From Microbacterium dextranolyticum (lineage in GTDB: Bacteria > Actinomycetota > Actinomycetes > Actinomycetales > Microbacteriaceae): a DNA stretch of 64,000 nt. Within the stretch, counting starts at the first letter, position 1. Each line of letters opens with the position of its first letter. The stretch lies in NCBI RefSeq assembly GCF_016907295.1, contig NZ_JAFBBR010000001.1, forward strand, positions 1,736,001-1,800,000, read 5' to 3'. The notes under the pieces are model-generated. The model was not told where the DNA came from, searched no databases, and saw nothing but the letters and a program-made list of their open reading frames with translations. The translations under genes were made by a program, and so were the position numbers. Positions 18,719 through 28,272 of this stretch are shown here, one piece after another.

Positions 18719-19596
18719 CCGCTCAGCACACCCTGCGAACCGACGCGCTGGTCTCGGGCTACGGCCGCACGAGCATCGTCCAGGGGGTCGACCTCGAGAT
18801 CCCACCGGGGAGCATCAGTGCGATCGTCGGGGCGAACGCGTGCGGCAAGTCGACCTTGCTGAAGACGATCTCGAGGCTGGTTCCGATCCAGAGCGGAGCG
18901 GTCGTCCTCGACGGACGCAGCATCGACCGCATCCCGACGAAGGATCTCGCGCGGACACTGGGGCTTCTCCCCCAGCAGCCGGTCGCCCCGGAGGGGATCG
19001 TCGTCGCGGATCTGGTCGGGCGCGGTCGGCACCCGCATCAGAAGCTCTTTCGCAGCTGGACGGCCGATGACGATCGCGCCGTCACCGACGCGCTGGTGGC
19101 GACCGGTGCGCTGGAGCTCGCCGACCGCACCGTCGATGAGCTCTCCGGCGGGCAGCGGCAGCGCGTCTGGATCGCCATGGCGCTCGCGCAGGAGACCGAC
19201 ATCCTGCTGCTGGACGAGCCGACGACGTTCCTCGACATCTCCCACCAGATCGACGTCCTCGACCTCCTCACCGATCTGAACCGCGATCGCGGCACGACGA
19301 TCGTCATGGTGCTACACGACATCAATCTCGCCGCTCGCTACGCCGATCACCTTTTCGCCCTGCGCGCCGGGCGCCTGGTGGCCGGCGGAGCGCCGCGTGA
19401 GGTGGTCACGAGCGCTCTCATGCGCGCGGTGTTCGACGTGGACGCCCTCGTCATCGACGACCCGGTCTCGGGAGCACCGCTCGTCCTGCCGCGCGGGCGC
19501 CACCGCGTACACACCGACGGCGCGAGCCCCCGCGAGACGGCCGCGACGGCCCTCGATCCCCTCACCCCCTCGACCCCCACGGAAGGAACCCGATGA
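18715..19596 (+). CDS. Iron-siderophore ABC transporter ATP-binding protein
   Basis: 293 residues with Walker A (GANACGKST), signature (LSGGQRQR), Walker B (ILLLDEPT) and H-loop (VLHD). It powers the FecCD permeases encoded just upstream; ATGA overlap with the permease stop. The C-terminal 40 residues are a Pro/Thr-rich tail not needed for the fold. Confidence 0.9.
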   Translation: MTAQHTLRTDALVSGYGRTSIVQGVDLEIPPGSISAIVGANACGKSTLLKTISRLVPIQSGAVVLDGRSIDRIPTKDLARTLGLLPQQPVAPEGIVVADLVGRGRHPHQKLFRSWTADDDRAVTDALVATGALELADRTVDELSGGQRQRVWIAMALAQETDILLLDEPTTFLDISHQIDVLDLLTDLNRDRGTTIVMVLHDINLAARYADHLFALRAGRLVAGGAPREVVTSALMRAVFDVDALVIDDPVSGAPLVLPRGRHRVHTDGASPRETAATALDPLTPSTPTEGTR

Positions 19597-20504
19597 CTGC
19601 CGCGACCCGCCCAGAGAGCCGCTTCTTCCCGGTGAAGGTGTCTGCGATCACACAGCTCACGCCGAGCTTCCGCCGGTTCACCTTCCGCGGCGACGACCTC
19701 GCCGACTACGGCGATCCCGGTTTCGATCAGCGCATCAAGATCGTCTTCCCCACGGCGAGCACACCGCTGTCGGCCATGCCGACCGGTGCGGACTGGTGGA
19801 CGCGGTGGCGCGAGCTCGATGACGACGTGCGGCCGCCCTTCCGCACCTACACGACGCGCTATGTCCGCCGCGACCGTCGCGAGGTCGACGTGGACATGGT
19901 CTCGCACGATGTGCTCGGTCCCGCGTCGGCGTGGATCGCCGAGGCGCGCGTCGGGGACGACGTGCTCATCTTCGCCCCGACCACGGCGCACCCGGACGTC
20001 AGCTACGGCGTCGACTTCGTGCCGCCGGCGCGCACCGATGACATCCTGCTCGCGGGCGACGAGACCGCGGCGCCCGCCATCGCGGCGATCCTCGAGCAGT
20101 TGTCCGCGGATGTCCGGGGCACGGTCGTCCTCGAGGTGCCGGACGCGGAGGATGCGGCCTACCTGCCCGTGCATCCCGGTTTCGACTACCGCGTCGGAGC
20201 TCGCGCGGGGCGCGTACGCCACGACCATCTCGTGGTGGAGGTCGAAGCCGCGGCGGCCCGACTGGTGCCGCGTGGACGGGGAGCCGACGTCGAGGAGATC
20301 GACATCGACACCGACATCCTGTGGGACGTGCCCCGCACAGCCAAGGGCGGCGCCGCGCTGAAGAGTGCGCGCCTGTACGCGTGGCTTGCCGGTGAGGCCG
20401 GCGCCATCAAGACCCTCCGACGCCACCTGGTGACCGATCACGGCGTCGACCGGCGCGCGGTCGCCTTCATGGGCTACTGGAGGCTCGGGAAGGCCGAGCT
20501 CTAA
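19593..20504 (+). CDS. Siderophore-interacting protein (flavin-dependent ferric reductase)
   Basis: 303 residues, SIP family. [20 protein letters not shown] is the flavin-binding barrel and [16 protein letters not shown] the nucleotide-binding domain. It reduces siderophore-bound Fe(III) with NAD(P)H to release iron in the cytoplasm, which fits its position as last gene of the uptake operon. ATGA overlap with the ATPase gene. Confidence 0.9.
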   Translation: MTAATRPESRFFPVKVSAITQLTPSFRRFTFRGDDLADYGDPGFDQRIKIVFPTASTPLSAMPTGADWWTRWRELDDDVRPPFRTYTTRYVRRDRREVDVDMVSHDVLGPASAWIAEARVGDDVLIFAPTTAHPDVSYGVDFVPPARTDDILLAGDETAAPAIAAILEQLSADVRGTVVLEVPDAEDAAYLPVHPGFDYRVGARAGRVRHDHLVVEVEAAAARLVPRGRGADVEEIDIDTDILWDVPRTAKGGAALKSARLYAWLAGEAGAIKTLRRHLVTDHGVDRRAVAFMGYWRLGKAEL

Positions 20505-21673
20505 ACCCGTCCGTCCGCGCGGGCGACGGCGCCGATGCGCTCGATCGCCTCTGCGAGGACCTCCGGCGAGCAGCCGAAGTTCAGCCGCACGTAGCCCACT
20601 CCCTGCGGGCCGAAGGCCGGGCCGTGGTGCAGCGCCACCTTCGCCGCGTCGAGCAGATGCGCCGCGGGGTCGTCGCCCCAGCCATAGGCCGAGACGTCGA
20701 TCCAGGCGAGGTAGCCGGCATCGGGCTCGCGGTACCGTGCGAGCGGCAGATGATCGCGGAGCATCTCCGTCAACAGCCGACGATTGCGTGCAAGGGCCGC
20801 GCGCAGGGCATCCAGCCAGTCGTCGGAAGTCGGCGCGAACGCCGCGACGCTCGCCATCGCACCGAACAGCCCGGTACGCCACTCGACCTCGGGGTTGAGC
20901 CCGCGCACGATGTCGGCGGTACTGTCGGAGGCCGTGACCATCAGCGCGCATTTCAGGCCGGCGAGGTTGTACGCCTTCGACGAGCTGGTGACCGCGTAGC
21001 CCACCTCCGCCGCCCGTCCGCCGGCGGCGAGGAACGGCGTGAACGTGGAACCGTCGTGGGTCAGGGGTCCGTGGATCTCGTCGCTGATGACGACCGCGCC
21101 GTGCCGCGCCGCGATCTCCGCGAGCTCGGCCAGCGTTCCCGCATCGTGCACGGTACCTGTGGGATTGTGCGGGCTGCACAGCAGCACGGCCCGGGCGCCG
21201 CCGGCGAGAGCGCGTTCGATGCCCGGAAGATCGAGGCGCCACCCCGCACCGGTGTCTTGGAGAGGCACCGGCTCGTCCCGGCATCCGGCTTCATCGATGC
21301 ACAGACCGAACGGCGGGTACACCGGCGGCGTCGTCACCACGCGGTCACCGGGGCGAGTCGTCGCGCGGAGCAGCTCCACCACGCCCATCATGACGTCCGC
21401 GGTGCTGCGAATCCGTGCGGGATCCACCTCCCAGCCGAAACGGCGTCGCGCGAACCCCGCGAATGCGGCGGCGAGCCCCGGGTCGGGCGGGGTGTACCCC
21501 GTGTCCCCCGTGGCCACCGCGGTCGTCAGAACCTCGGTGATCGCCGGGGCGAGCGCGAAATCCGTCTCGGCGACGAACATCGGCAGCACGTCCTCGGGGT
21601 ACGTGCGCCATTTCGTGCTCGACCGGCGGCGGAGGACGTCCAGAGGCAGTGCCTCGAGCGGCTGAGGGGTCAT
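20501..21673 (-). CDS. PatB/MalY-type PLP aminotransferase (probable C-S lyase)
   Basis: 390 residues. SPHNPTGTV and SDEIHGPLTHDG are PatB/MalY fold type I motifs and SSSKAYNLAGLKCALM carries the PLP lysine. Members cleave cystathionine or cysteine, releasing a thiol. Convergent with the iron operon, overlapping it by four bases. Confidence 0.85.
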   Translation of the reverse strand: MTPQPLEALPLDVLRRRSSTKWRTYPEDVLPMFVAETDFALAPAITEVLTTAVATGDTGYTPPDPGLAAAFAGFARRRFGWEVDPARIRSTADVMMGVVELLRATTRPGDRVVTTPPVYPPFGLCIDEAGCRDEPVPLQDTGAGWRLDLPGIERALAGGARAVLLCSPHNPTGTVHDAGTLAELAEIAARHGAVVISDEIHGPLTHDGSTFTPFLAAGGRAAEVGYAVTSSSKAYNLAGLKCALMVTASDSTADIVRGLNPEVEWRTGLFGAMASVAAFAPTSDDWLDALRAALARNRRLLTEMLRDHLPLARYREPDAGYLAWIDVSAYGWGDDPAAHLLDAAKVALHHGPAFGPQGVGYVRLNFGCSPEVLAEAIERIGAVARADGRV

Positions 21674-21774
21674 CCGTCGAGCCTATCGATCCCCTTTCGA
21701 GCGCGTCGCCCCGCGTCGTCGTGGGTCACGGCCACAGGCGCGCGGTGAGAGCGTCGCGGCGGACGGGACGATCG

Positions 21775-23007
21775 TCACCTGCGCGCGGCGTACGGTGCCA
21801 GGGCAGTCACCACGACCACGATGACGAGCGCGACGAGGGCCAGGCCCCCGTAACCGATCGCTCCGAGCACGATGCCGGCGAGAACGGCGCCGACGGCGGC
21901 ACTTCCCGTCATCACCGTGTCGCTGATGCCCTGGCGGCGCGGGCGCACGGCCGTGCGCGAGCTCTCCGTCAGCAGTGCGGCGCCTGCGACGGTCGCGGCA
22001 CTCCATCCCGCCCCGAGCAGGAACAGCGCGACCAGGACCGCCCACGGCGAACCGGGCAGGATCGCCGCGATGACGAGGGATGCCGCGAGCAGGCCCTGCC
22101 CGATGAGGATCGTCGCGATCCTCCCGGTGCGGTCCGCGAGCATCCCGAACAGCGGGGACAGACCGTACATGCCGAAGACGTGCAGCGCGATCGTGACGCC
22201 CACGATGAGCGTGACGTGATCGGGCTCGAGGTGGGCCAGATGAATGGGCGTCATCGCCATGACCGATGCCATCACGACGTGCGAACCCGCGACCGCGAAG
22301 ATCGCGTACCGCGCCGTGAGCGGGCGGTCGGCCTCCACGATGTGACTCGCCCGCGCCGCACCCTCGCGATCGAGGCGCTGTGCCGTGAGCAGCGGGTCGG
22401 GCCGGAGGGCGATGAGATACAACGCCAGTGCCGCGATCTGCGCAAGGATCGAGAACGCGTACGCCCCGGTCAGCGGCGGCATACCGAGCAGCTGCCCCAC
22501 GGACTCGCCGGGGGTGAGGAGCAGCGGCCCCGCGACCCCGCCGACCGTCGTCGCCCAGACGACGGTGCCGAGATCGCGCCCGCGCCTCTCCGACACGGCG
22601 AGATCGGTCGCGGCGAAGCGCGACTGCAGGTTGCCGGCGTTCCCCGCGCCGATGAGGACCACACCCACCAGGAACAATGCGAACAGCTCGAGCTGCGCGG
22701 CGGTGATCACGAGCGCGATACCCGTCAGCGCGAACGCGTTGCCGAGCGTCAGGGCCCGTCGCCGCCCGTGACGGGCCGCGAGGCGGGCGAGCGGGATCGC
22801 GCACAGAGCGGCCCCCAGCGTCACCGACGCGGTGGCCAGTCCCGACAGCGACTCCTCGCCCGACAGCTTCGAGGCCAGAAGAGCGCCGAGCGAGACGGTC
22901 GCGCCGAACGCGATGCCGCCGAGCACCTGTCCGGCGGCGAGCGTTCGCACCGTCCGCCGCTGGAGAGCGGCAACCCCGTCCGGAGAGCGCGGCGGCGACG
23001 CGGTCAT
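21775..23007 (-). CDS. MFS transporter
   Basis: 410 residues, about twelve membrane helices, with a motif-A-like loop (ARLAARHGRRRALTLGN, about residues 72-88). The substrate is unknown. Its ATG overlaps the stop of the fumarylacetoacetase-type gene upstream (ATGA), so the two are translated together. Confidence 0.85.
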   Translation of the reverse strand: MTASPPRSPDGVAALQRRTVRTLAAGQVLGGIAFGATVSLGALLASKLSGEESLSGLATASVTLGAALCAIPLARLAARHGRRRALTLGNAFALTGIALVITAAQLELFALFLVGVVLIGAGNAGNLQSRFAATDLAVSERRGRDLGTVVWATTVGGVAGPLLLTPGESVGQLLGMPPLTGAYAFSILAQIAALALYLIALRPDPLLTAQRLDREGAARASHIVEADRPLTARYAIFAVAGSHVVMASVMAMTPIHLAHLEPDHVTLIVGVTIALHVFGMYGLSPLFGMLADRTGRIATILIGQGLLAASLVIAAILPGSPWAVLVALFLLGAGWSAATVAGAALLTESSRTAVRPRRQGISDTVMTGSAAVGAVLAGIVLGAIGYGGLALVALVIVVVVTALAPYAARR

Positions 23008-23774
23008 CCCGCGTCGCGCGCGGTGTTCCGGAGCGTTCCGAGTCCGGTAATCTCGACCTCGATGGTCTGCCCCGCGTCGAACGGACCGATCCCGGCCGGC
23101 GTGCCGGTGAGGATCACGTCGCCCGGCAGCAGGGTGAAAGCGGCCGACGCGTACGCGATGATCTCGGGAACGGAATGCACCATGTCCGAGATCGGGCCGT
23201 CCTGGCGCACCTCACCGTCGACACGCGTGACGATCCGGGCTCCCCCGGCGAGATCGAACTCGGTCTCGATCGCCGGGCCCAGCGGGCAGAACGTGTCGAA
23301 CCCCTTGGCCCGAGCCCACTGGCCGTCCGCGGCCTGCAGATCGCGTGCCGTGACATCATTGCCGATCGTGTAGCCGAAGACGTGATCCAGGGCATCCGCC
23401 GCCGACACGTTCTTCGCGACGCGACCGATCACGACCGCGAGCTCGCCCTCGAAGTCGGTGCGCTGCGACTGCGGTGGGCGCACGATGGCATCCCCTGGTC
23501 CGATCACCGACGTGTTCGGCTTCAGGAACAGCAACGGCGCCGCGGGCGCCTCTCCACCCATCTCCGCCGCGTGGTCGCGATAGTTCTTGCCCACGCACAC
23601 GACCTTGGACCGGGGGATCACGGGCGCGAGGAGAGAAACCTCCGCGAGAGACACCCGCTCCCCCGTCGTCTCGAAGCCGGCGAACAGCGGGTCGCCCGCG
23701 AGGACGACCAGATCGGTGCCGTCGAGGATGCCGAAGCGGATCGCGTCGGCGTGGGCGAACCGGACGACCCGCAT
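23004..23774 (-). CDS. Fumarylacetoacetate hydrolase-family protein
   Basis: 256 residues. CVGKNYRDHAAEMG and FEGELAVVIGR (metal-binding Glu residues) with GYTIGNDVTARDLQ and TGTPAGIG define the FAH fold. The family includes acylpyruvate hydrolases and decarboxylases; the substrate is not clear. It begins one base after the ilvE stop, so it is probably co-translated with ilvE. Confidence 0.85.
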   Translation of the reverse strand: MRVVRFAHADAIRFGILDGTDLVVLAGDPLFAGFETTGERVSLAEVSLLAPVIPRSKVVCVGKNYRDHAAEMGGEAPAAPLLFLKPNTSVIGPGDAIVRPPQSQRTDFEGELAVVIGRVAKNVSAADALDHVFGYTIGNDVTARDLQAADGQWARAKGFDTFCPLGPAIETEFDLAGGARIVTRVDGEVRQDGPISDMVHSVPEIIAYASAAFTLLPGDVILTGTPAGIGPFDAGQTIEVEITGLGTLRNTARDAG

Positions 23775-23775
23775 C

Positions 23776-24879
23776 TCAGGCGTCCAGGCGCTGCAGCCAG
23801 CCGTGCACGTCCTCGCGGCGGCCGTACTGGATGTCGGTGAGTTCTTCACGCAGCGACAGCGCGAGCTCCCCGAGAGGCTGCTCGTCGATGAAATCGGTGC
23901 CCTTCAGGACGCCGATGGGTGCGATGACGGCGGCCGTGCCGCAGGCGAACACCTCGACGATGTCGCCGGATGCCACGCCCTGTCGCCATTCGTCGATCGA
24001 CACGGCGCGCCCTTCGACCTTGTGGCCGCGGGCGGCGGCGAGCTGCAGGATCGAGTCGCGCGTGATGCCCTCGAGGATCGACCCCGACTGGGGAGTGACG
24101 AGGGTGCCGTCCTTGTAGACGAACACGACGTTCATTCCGCCGAGCTCTTCGACGTTACGCTCGGGGTCGAGGAAGACCACCTGGTCGCAGCCCTGCTCGT
24201 ACGCCTCCGCCTGCGGCAACAGGCTCGCGGCGTAGTTGCCGCCGGTCTTGGCCGCGCCCGTGCCGCCCTTGCCGGCACGCGCGTACTGCTCACTCAGCCA
24301 GATGGACACCGGCTTCGCCCCGCCCTTGAAGTACGCCCCGACGGGCGAGGCGATGACGTAGTAGCCGACCTTGTTGGCCGGGCGCACCCCGAGGAACGCC
24401 TCCTTGGCGAACATGAACGGACGCAGGTAGAGGCTCTGGTCGGCACCGGAGGGCACCCAGGCGCCGTCGACCGCGATGAGCGCCTTCAGCGACTCGAGGA
24501 AGTACTCGACGGGCAGTTCCGGCAGGGCGAGCCGACGGGCGCTGCGCTGCAGACGCAGGGCGTTCTGGTCGGGGCGGAACGTGTGGATCGACCCGTCGGC
24601 GTGACGATACGCCTTGATGCCTTCGAAGATCTCCTGACCGTAGTGCAGCACCGCTGCGGCCGGGTCGAGCGAGAGCGGACCGTAGGGCTGCACGCGCGGG
24701 CGGTGCCAGCCGCCACGCACCGACCAGCAGATGTCCACCATGTGGTCCGTGAACGCCTCTCCGAAGGCGGGGTCCGCCAGGAGGGCGTCGCGCTCGGCAT
24801 CCGATTTCGCGGCGAGATTCTTCGTGACGCTGAACTCGAGCGGGGCGAGTCCGGCGTCGGGGTCGTATGTGAGGCTCAT
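23776..24879 (-). CDS. ilvE: Branched-chain amino acid aminotransferase
   Basis: 367 residues, class IV aminotransferase. Key stretches are YGQEIFEGIKAYR, GGTGAAKTGGNYAASL (PLP lysine) and ELGGMNVVFV. It makes the last transamination in valine, leucine and isoleucine synthesis, in keeping with leuB next to it and ilvDBNC further along. The longer upstream frame overlaps leuB in the other frame and is not part of the gene; the start is the ATG at 24879. Confidence 0.95.
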   Translation of the reverse strand: MSLTYDPDAGLAPLEFSVTKNLAAKSDAERDALLADPAFGEAFTDHMVDICWSVRGGWHRPRVQPYGPLSLDPAAAVLHYGQEIFEGIKAYRHADGSIHTFRPDQNALRLQRSARRLALPELPVEYFLESLKALIAVDGAWVPSGADQSLYLRPFMFAKEAFLGVRPANKVGYYVIASPVGAYFKGGAKPVSIWLSEQYARAGKGGTGAAKTGGNYAASLLPQAEAYEQGCDQVVFLDPERNVEELGGMNVVFVYKDGTLVTPQSGSILEGITRDSILQLAAARGHKVEGRAVSIDEWRQGVASGDIVEVFACGTAAVIAPIGVLKGTDFIDEQPLGELALSLREELTDIQYGRREDVHGWLQRLDA

Positions 24880-24914
24880 GTCATACCTGATTTCCGTGCG
24901 GGAGCGGCTCCAGG

Positions 24915-25967
24915 CTACGCCTGGACAGCCGCGACGATGGCGTCGCCGACCTCTGCGGTCGTGCGGGCGGCGGTCCCTCGGTTCGCGATGTCCGCCTCGA
25001 CGGCGCGGGTGACGCGCGCGGCTTCGTCCGTGAGCCCGAGGTGATCGAGCATGAGGGCGACGGAGAGGATCGCGGCCGTGGGGTCGGCCTTTTGCTGGCC
25101 TGCGATGTCCGGCGCCGAGCCGTGCACGGGCTCGAACATCGAGGGGAACGCGCCGTCGGGGTTGATGTTCCCCGATGCGGCGAGGCCGATGCCTCCGGTG
25201 ACGGCGCCGGCCAAGTCGGTGAGGATGTCGCCGAAGAGGTTGTCGGTGACGATCACATCGAAACGGCCCGGGTTCGTGACCAGGAAGATGGTGGCCGCAT
25301 CGACGTGGATATAGTCTACGGCGACCTCGGGGTACTCGGTGGCCACGGCATCTACGATGCGCTTCCACATGCCGCCGGCATGGACCAGCACGTTCGTCTT
25401 GTGCACCAGGGTCAGCGAGCGGCGGCGGCGCTGCGCCTGCGCGAACGCGTACCGGACGACGCGTTCGACCCCGAAGGCGGTGTTGACCGACGTCTCGTTG
25501 GCCACCTCGTGGGGCGTGCCGGTACGGATCGACCCGCCGTTGCCGACGTAGGGCCCCTCGGTCCCCTCGCGCACGACGACGAAGTCGATCTCGCCCGGTT
25601 CCGCGAGCGGGCCGGACGCGCCGGTGTAGAGCTTCGACGGACGCAGGTTCACGTAGTGATCGAGCGAGAACCGCAGCTTCAGCAGCAGACCCCGCTCGAT
25701 GTTGGCATCCTTCAGCCGCGGGTCGCCGGGCACGCCGCCGACCGCGCCGAGCAGGATCGCGTCGTGTGACGCGATCGCGGCGAGGTCGTCGTCGGTGAGC
25801 GTGTCACCGGTCTCGAGGTAGCGCGTCGCACCGAGCGAGAACCGCGTCTTCTCGAAGGCAACCTCGGAGCCGGCGGTCACCGCATCGAGGACCTTCTCCG
25901 CCTCGGCGACGACTTCGGGACCGATGCCATCGCCGGGGATGACGGCCAGAGTGACGACGCGCGACAT
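24915..25967 (-). CDS. leuB: 3-isopropylmalate dehydrogenase
   Basis: 350 residues, isocitrate/isopropylmalate dehydrogenase family: [12 protein letters not shown] start, [20 protein letters not shown] substrate loop, and [20 protein letters not shown] for the metal aspartates. It oxidises and decarboxylates 3-isopropylmalate in leucine synthesis. Only 35 bp upstream of ilvE, so probably one operon. The ATG at 25967 has a GGAGTT site. Confidence 0.95.
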   Translation of the reverse strand: MSRVVTLAVIPGDGIGPEVVAEAEKVLDAVTAGSEVAFEKTRFSLGATRYLETGDTLTDDDLAAIASHDAILLGAVGGVPGDPRLKDANIERGLLLKLRFSLDHYVNLRPSKLYTGASGPLAEPGEIDFVVVREGTEGPYVGNGGSIRTGTPHEVANETSVNTAFGVERVVRYAFAQAQRRRRSLTLVHKTNVLVHAGGMWKRIVDAVATEYPEVAVDYIHVDAATIFLVTNPGRFDVIVTDNLFGDILTDLAGAVTGGIGLAASGNINPDGAFPSMFEPVHGSAPDIAGQQKADPTAAILSVALMLDHLGLTDEAARVTRAVEADIANRGTAARTTAEVGDAIVAAVQA

Positions 25968-26006
25968 GGAACTCCTCGTGCTCAGGGGACGCCGACGCAC
26001 GAATTC

Positions 26007-27554
26007 TCAGTGGTCGACGTGCGCGGAACGGGACCCCTTCAGCGTAGTGGCCGCGATGACGGCGGCGATGCCGACGAGAATCGCGCCGATCACCGCGGTG
26101 ATGCTCACCCCGGCGTCGAACGCGTGGGCCGCGGCGACGCGCAGAGCATCGGCGGTGGGCGCGTCGAGGGTCGCGGCGACCGTCACCGCGCCTGCCAGCG
26201 TCTCGCGGGCGGCATCCGCTGCCGCACCGGTGATGCCGTCGGGCAGCACGATGCCCGTGCGGTAGGCCGCGGTGAGGATGCCGCCGAGCACGGCCGTGCC
26301 GAGCACCGCACCCAGCTCGTACGCCGTCTCGGAGACGGCGCTCGCCGCCCCCGCCTTCGCGGGAGGCGCGCTGGCGAGAATGAGATCGTTCGAGACGGTC
26401 TCGGCCGCACCGATGCCGATGCCGAGCAGGGTGAAGGCGGCGATCAGCAGCGCGAGCGCGCCGTCGCCGACGGCGCCCGGTACGAGCAGGTACGCCGTGA
26501 TCGAGAAGAGCAGCGAGACGGGCACCACGATGCGGGCCGAGACGCGCCGCGCGATGGGCACGACGAGCAGTCCCGACACGATCATGGCGAGCATTCCGGG
26601 CACGAGGGAAAGCCCCGCCTGCATCGGCGACAGCCCGACGATCAGCTGCAGATGCTGGGCGACGAAGTAGAGGAACCCGACGAGCGCGATGACGCTGAGC
26701 AGGTTGACGAGGAGCGCCCCACTGAACGTCCCCCGACGGAACAGCCTCATGTCGAGCATCGGCTGGTCGGATGCCAGTTGGCGGCGCACGAAGACGACAC
26801 CGAAGCCGAGCCCGGCGACCGTCAGGATCACCGGCAGCGCCCCGAACCCGTGGACCGCGACCTCCTTGATCGCGTAGACGATCGGGATCATGGTGAGCAT
26901 CGACAGGGCGATGCTCACCGGGTCGACACGGCCGGGGTGCGGGTCACGGCTCTCGGGAACGAGCAACGGCGCGAAGACGAGCAGCGGCACGAGCACGGGC
27001 ACCGACATGAGGAAGACCGATCCCCACGCGAAATGCTCGAGCAGGATGCCTCCCACGATCGGGCCGAGGGCAGCGCCGGCGGAGAACATCGACGCCCACA
27101 CGGCGATCGCGAGGCGCCGCTGGTCACGGTCCGTGAAGATCGAGCGCAGCAGCGACAGCGTCGAGGGCATCAGCATGGCGCCGAAGACACCCATGCCGGC
27201 GCGCGCGGCGATGAGCCACGGCGCGCTCGGCGCGAAGGCCGCCAGCACCGACACCGCGGCGAACCCGGTCGCGCCGATCAGTAGCATCCGACGACGTCCG
27301 AATCGGTCGCCGAGGGTTCCCATGGTCACGAGCAGTCCCGCGAGCACCAGTGGATACGCGTCGATGATCCACAGCTGCTGCGCGCTGGTCGGCGCGAGGC
27401 TCAGGGCGATGTCGGGCAAAGCGAAGCTCAGCACCGTGTTGTCGACGGACACCAGCAGCACCGGCAGCATCAGGACGACGAGCGCCGTCCATCCGCGCCA
27501 GCCCACGCGCTTTCCGTTCGCATCGGCCAGGGTGATCTCTTCAGTCAAAGTCAT
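26007..27554 (-). CDS. DHA2-family MFS drug exporter
   Basis: 515 residues with about fourteen membrane helices; motif A (GTLGDRFGRRRML) and motif C-like glycine-rich segments as in EmrB/QacA proton antiporters. Its promoter carries the palindrome at 27560-27581 and the divergent gene is a TetR repressor, the classic arrangement of a drug pump and its regulator. The substrates are unknown. Confidence 0.9.
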   Translation of the reverse strand: MTLTEEITLADANGKRVGWRGWTALVVLMLPVLLVSVDNTVLSFALPDIALSLAPTSAQQLWIIDAYPLVLAGLLVTMGTLGDRFGRRRMLLIGATGFAAVSVLAAFAPSAPWLIAARAGMGVFGAMLMPSTLSLLRSIFTDRDQRRLAIAVWASMFSAGAALGPIVGGILLEHFAWGSVFLMSVPVLVPLLVFAPLLVPESRDPHPGRVDPVSIALSMLTMIPIVYAIKEVAVHGFGALPVILTVAGLGFGVVFVRRQLASDQPMLDMRLFRRGTFSGALLVNLLSVIALVGFLYFVAQHLQLIVGLSPMQAGLSLVPGMLAMIVSGLLVVPIARRVSARIVVPVSLLFSITAYLLVPGAVGDGALALLIAAFTLLGIGIGAAETVSNDLILASAPPAKAGAASAVSETAYELGAVLGTAVLGGILTAAYRTGIVLPDGITGAAADAARETLAGAVTVAATLDAPTADALRVAAAHAFDAGVSITAVIGAILVGIAAVIAATTLKGSRSAHVDH

Positions 27555-27559
27555 GTTAT

Positions 27560-27581
27560 CTATACCGTCCAGCCGGTATAG
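27560..27581. promoter_or_regulatory. TetR operator CTATACCG-N6-CGGTATAG
   Basis: A perfect 8-bp inverted repeat with a 6-base centre between the divergent DHA2 exporter and TetR genes, five bases from the exporter start. It most likely binds the TetR protein at 27618 and shuts off both genes. Confidence 0.8.
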
Positions 27582-27617
27582 TAACAGACATCCCCGACTC
27601 CGTGGAAGGATCGATCC

Positions 27618-28163
27618 ATGTCTCGACCGCCGCGCGCCCGTGAGAGCGTGCTCGACGCTTTCGAGCGGTTGCTGATGGACGACGGCGAACGCGCCGCGAC
27701 GATGGATGCCACGGCGCGCGCCGCCGGCGTGTCCAAGGGCGGCCTGCTCTACCACTTCTCCTCGAAGGATGCGCTCGAGGCCGGCCTGCTGAGCCGGGTC
27801 GAAGACCTCGTCACCGCCGATCTCGAGGCGATGCGATCCGCTCCCGAAGGTCCGGTGGCGTTCTTCCTGCGCACATCCGTCATGGACGACGATCTGCTCG
27901 ACCGCGCGCTGATCGCGACGTCGCGCCTGGCCCAAGGCGGCCACCAGGAGGCGTCGGAGACCCTCCGTCGCGTGCGCTCGCGGTGGGAGGACGCACTGCG
28001 TCCTCATGTCCGCGATGACGCGGCGCTCGACCTCGTTCTGCTCGTGAGCGACGGCCTCTACTACAACAACGCCCTCACGGGCACCTCGCTCGTCGGCCCG
28101 GTCCCCCGCGGCCCCGCTCTCGAAGCCCTGATCGCACTCGTCGAGCACGCCGCGCACCCCTGA
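27618..28163 (+). CDS. TetR-family repressor of the adjacent exporter
   Basis: 181 residues. The N-terminal helix-turn-helix (AARAAGVSKGGLLYHFSSKDAL, about residues 30-51) is typical TetR; the remainder is the ligand domain. Its divergent partner is the DHA2 exporter, with the palindromic operator between them. The ligand is presumably a drug-like compound. Confidence 0.9.
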   Translation: MSRPPRARESVLDAFERLLMDDGERAATMDATARAAGVSKGGLLYHFSSKDALEAGLLSRVEDLVTADLEAMRSAPEGPVAFFLRTSVMDDDLLDRALIATSRLAQGGHQEASETLRRVRSRWEDALRPHVRDDAALDLVLLVSDGLYYNNALTGTSLVGPVPRGPALEALIALVEHAAHP

Positions 28164-28201
28164 CGCCTGCCCCTGGCCCTGGCGCGAGACACGACATCCA
28201 A

Positions 28202-28234
28202 GGCGAGACACGACGCGACGCGTCGTGTCTCGCC
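28202..28234. terminator. First of two back-to-back hairpins after the TetR gene
   Basis: Inverted repeat of 16 bp (arms beginning GGCGAGACACGAC) with almost no loop; in RNA a 14-bp stem with five-base loop. It stands between convergent TetR and serA genes. The string CGAGACACGAC also occurs once, imperfectly, at about 28184. Confidence 0.75.
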
Positions 28235-28235
28235 G

Positions 28236-28266
28236 CCCGCGTCCTGTCTCGCCGACAGGACGCGGG
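28236..28266. terminator. Second hairpin after the TetR gene
   Basis: A perfect 13-bp stem (CCCGCGTCCTGTC and complement) with loop TCGCC, next to the serA stop. With the first hairpin it forms a two-sided terminator. Confidence 0.8.
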
Positions 28267-28272
28267 CATCGA

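Noticed and set aside
27560..27581. GTCCAGC in the TetR operator as another private sigma promoter
   Set aside because: There is no GTGTAAC 16 or 17 bases downstream; the match falls in the centre of a palindrome by chance.
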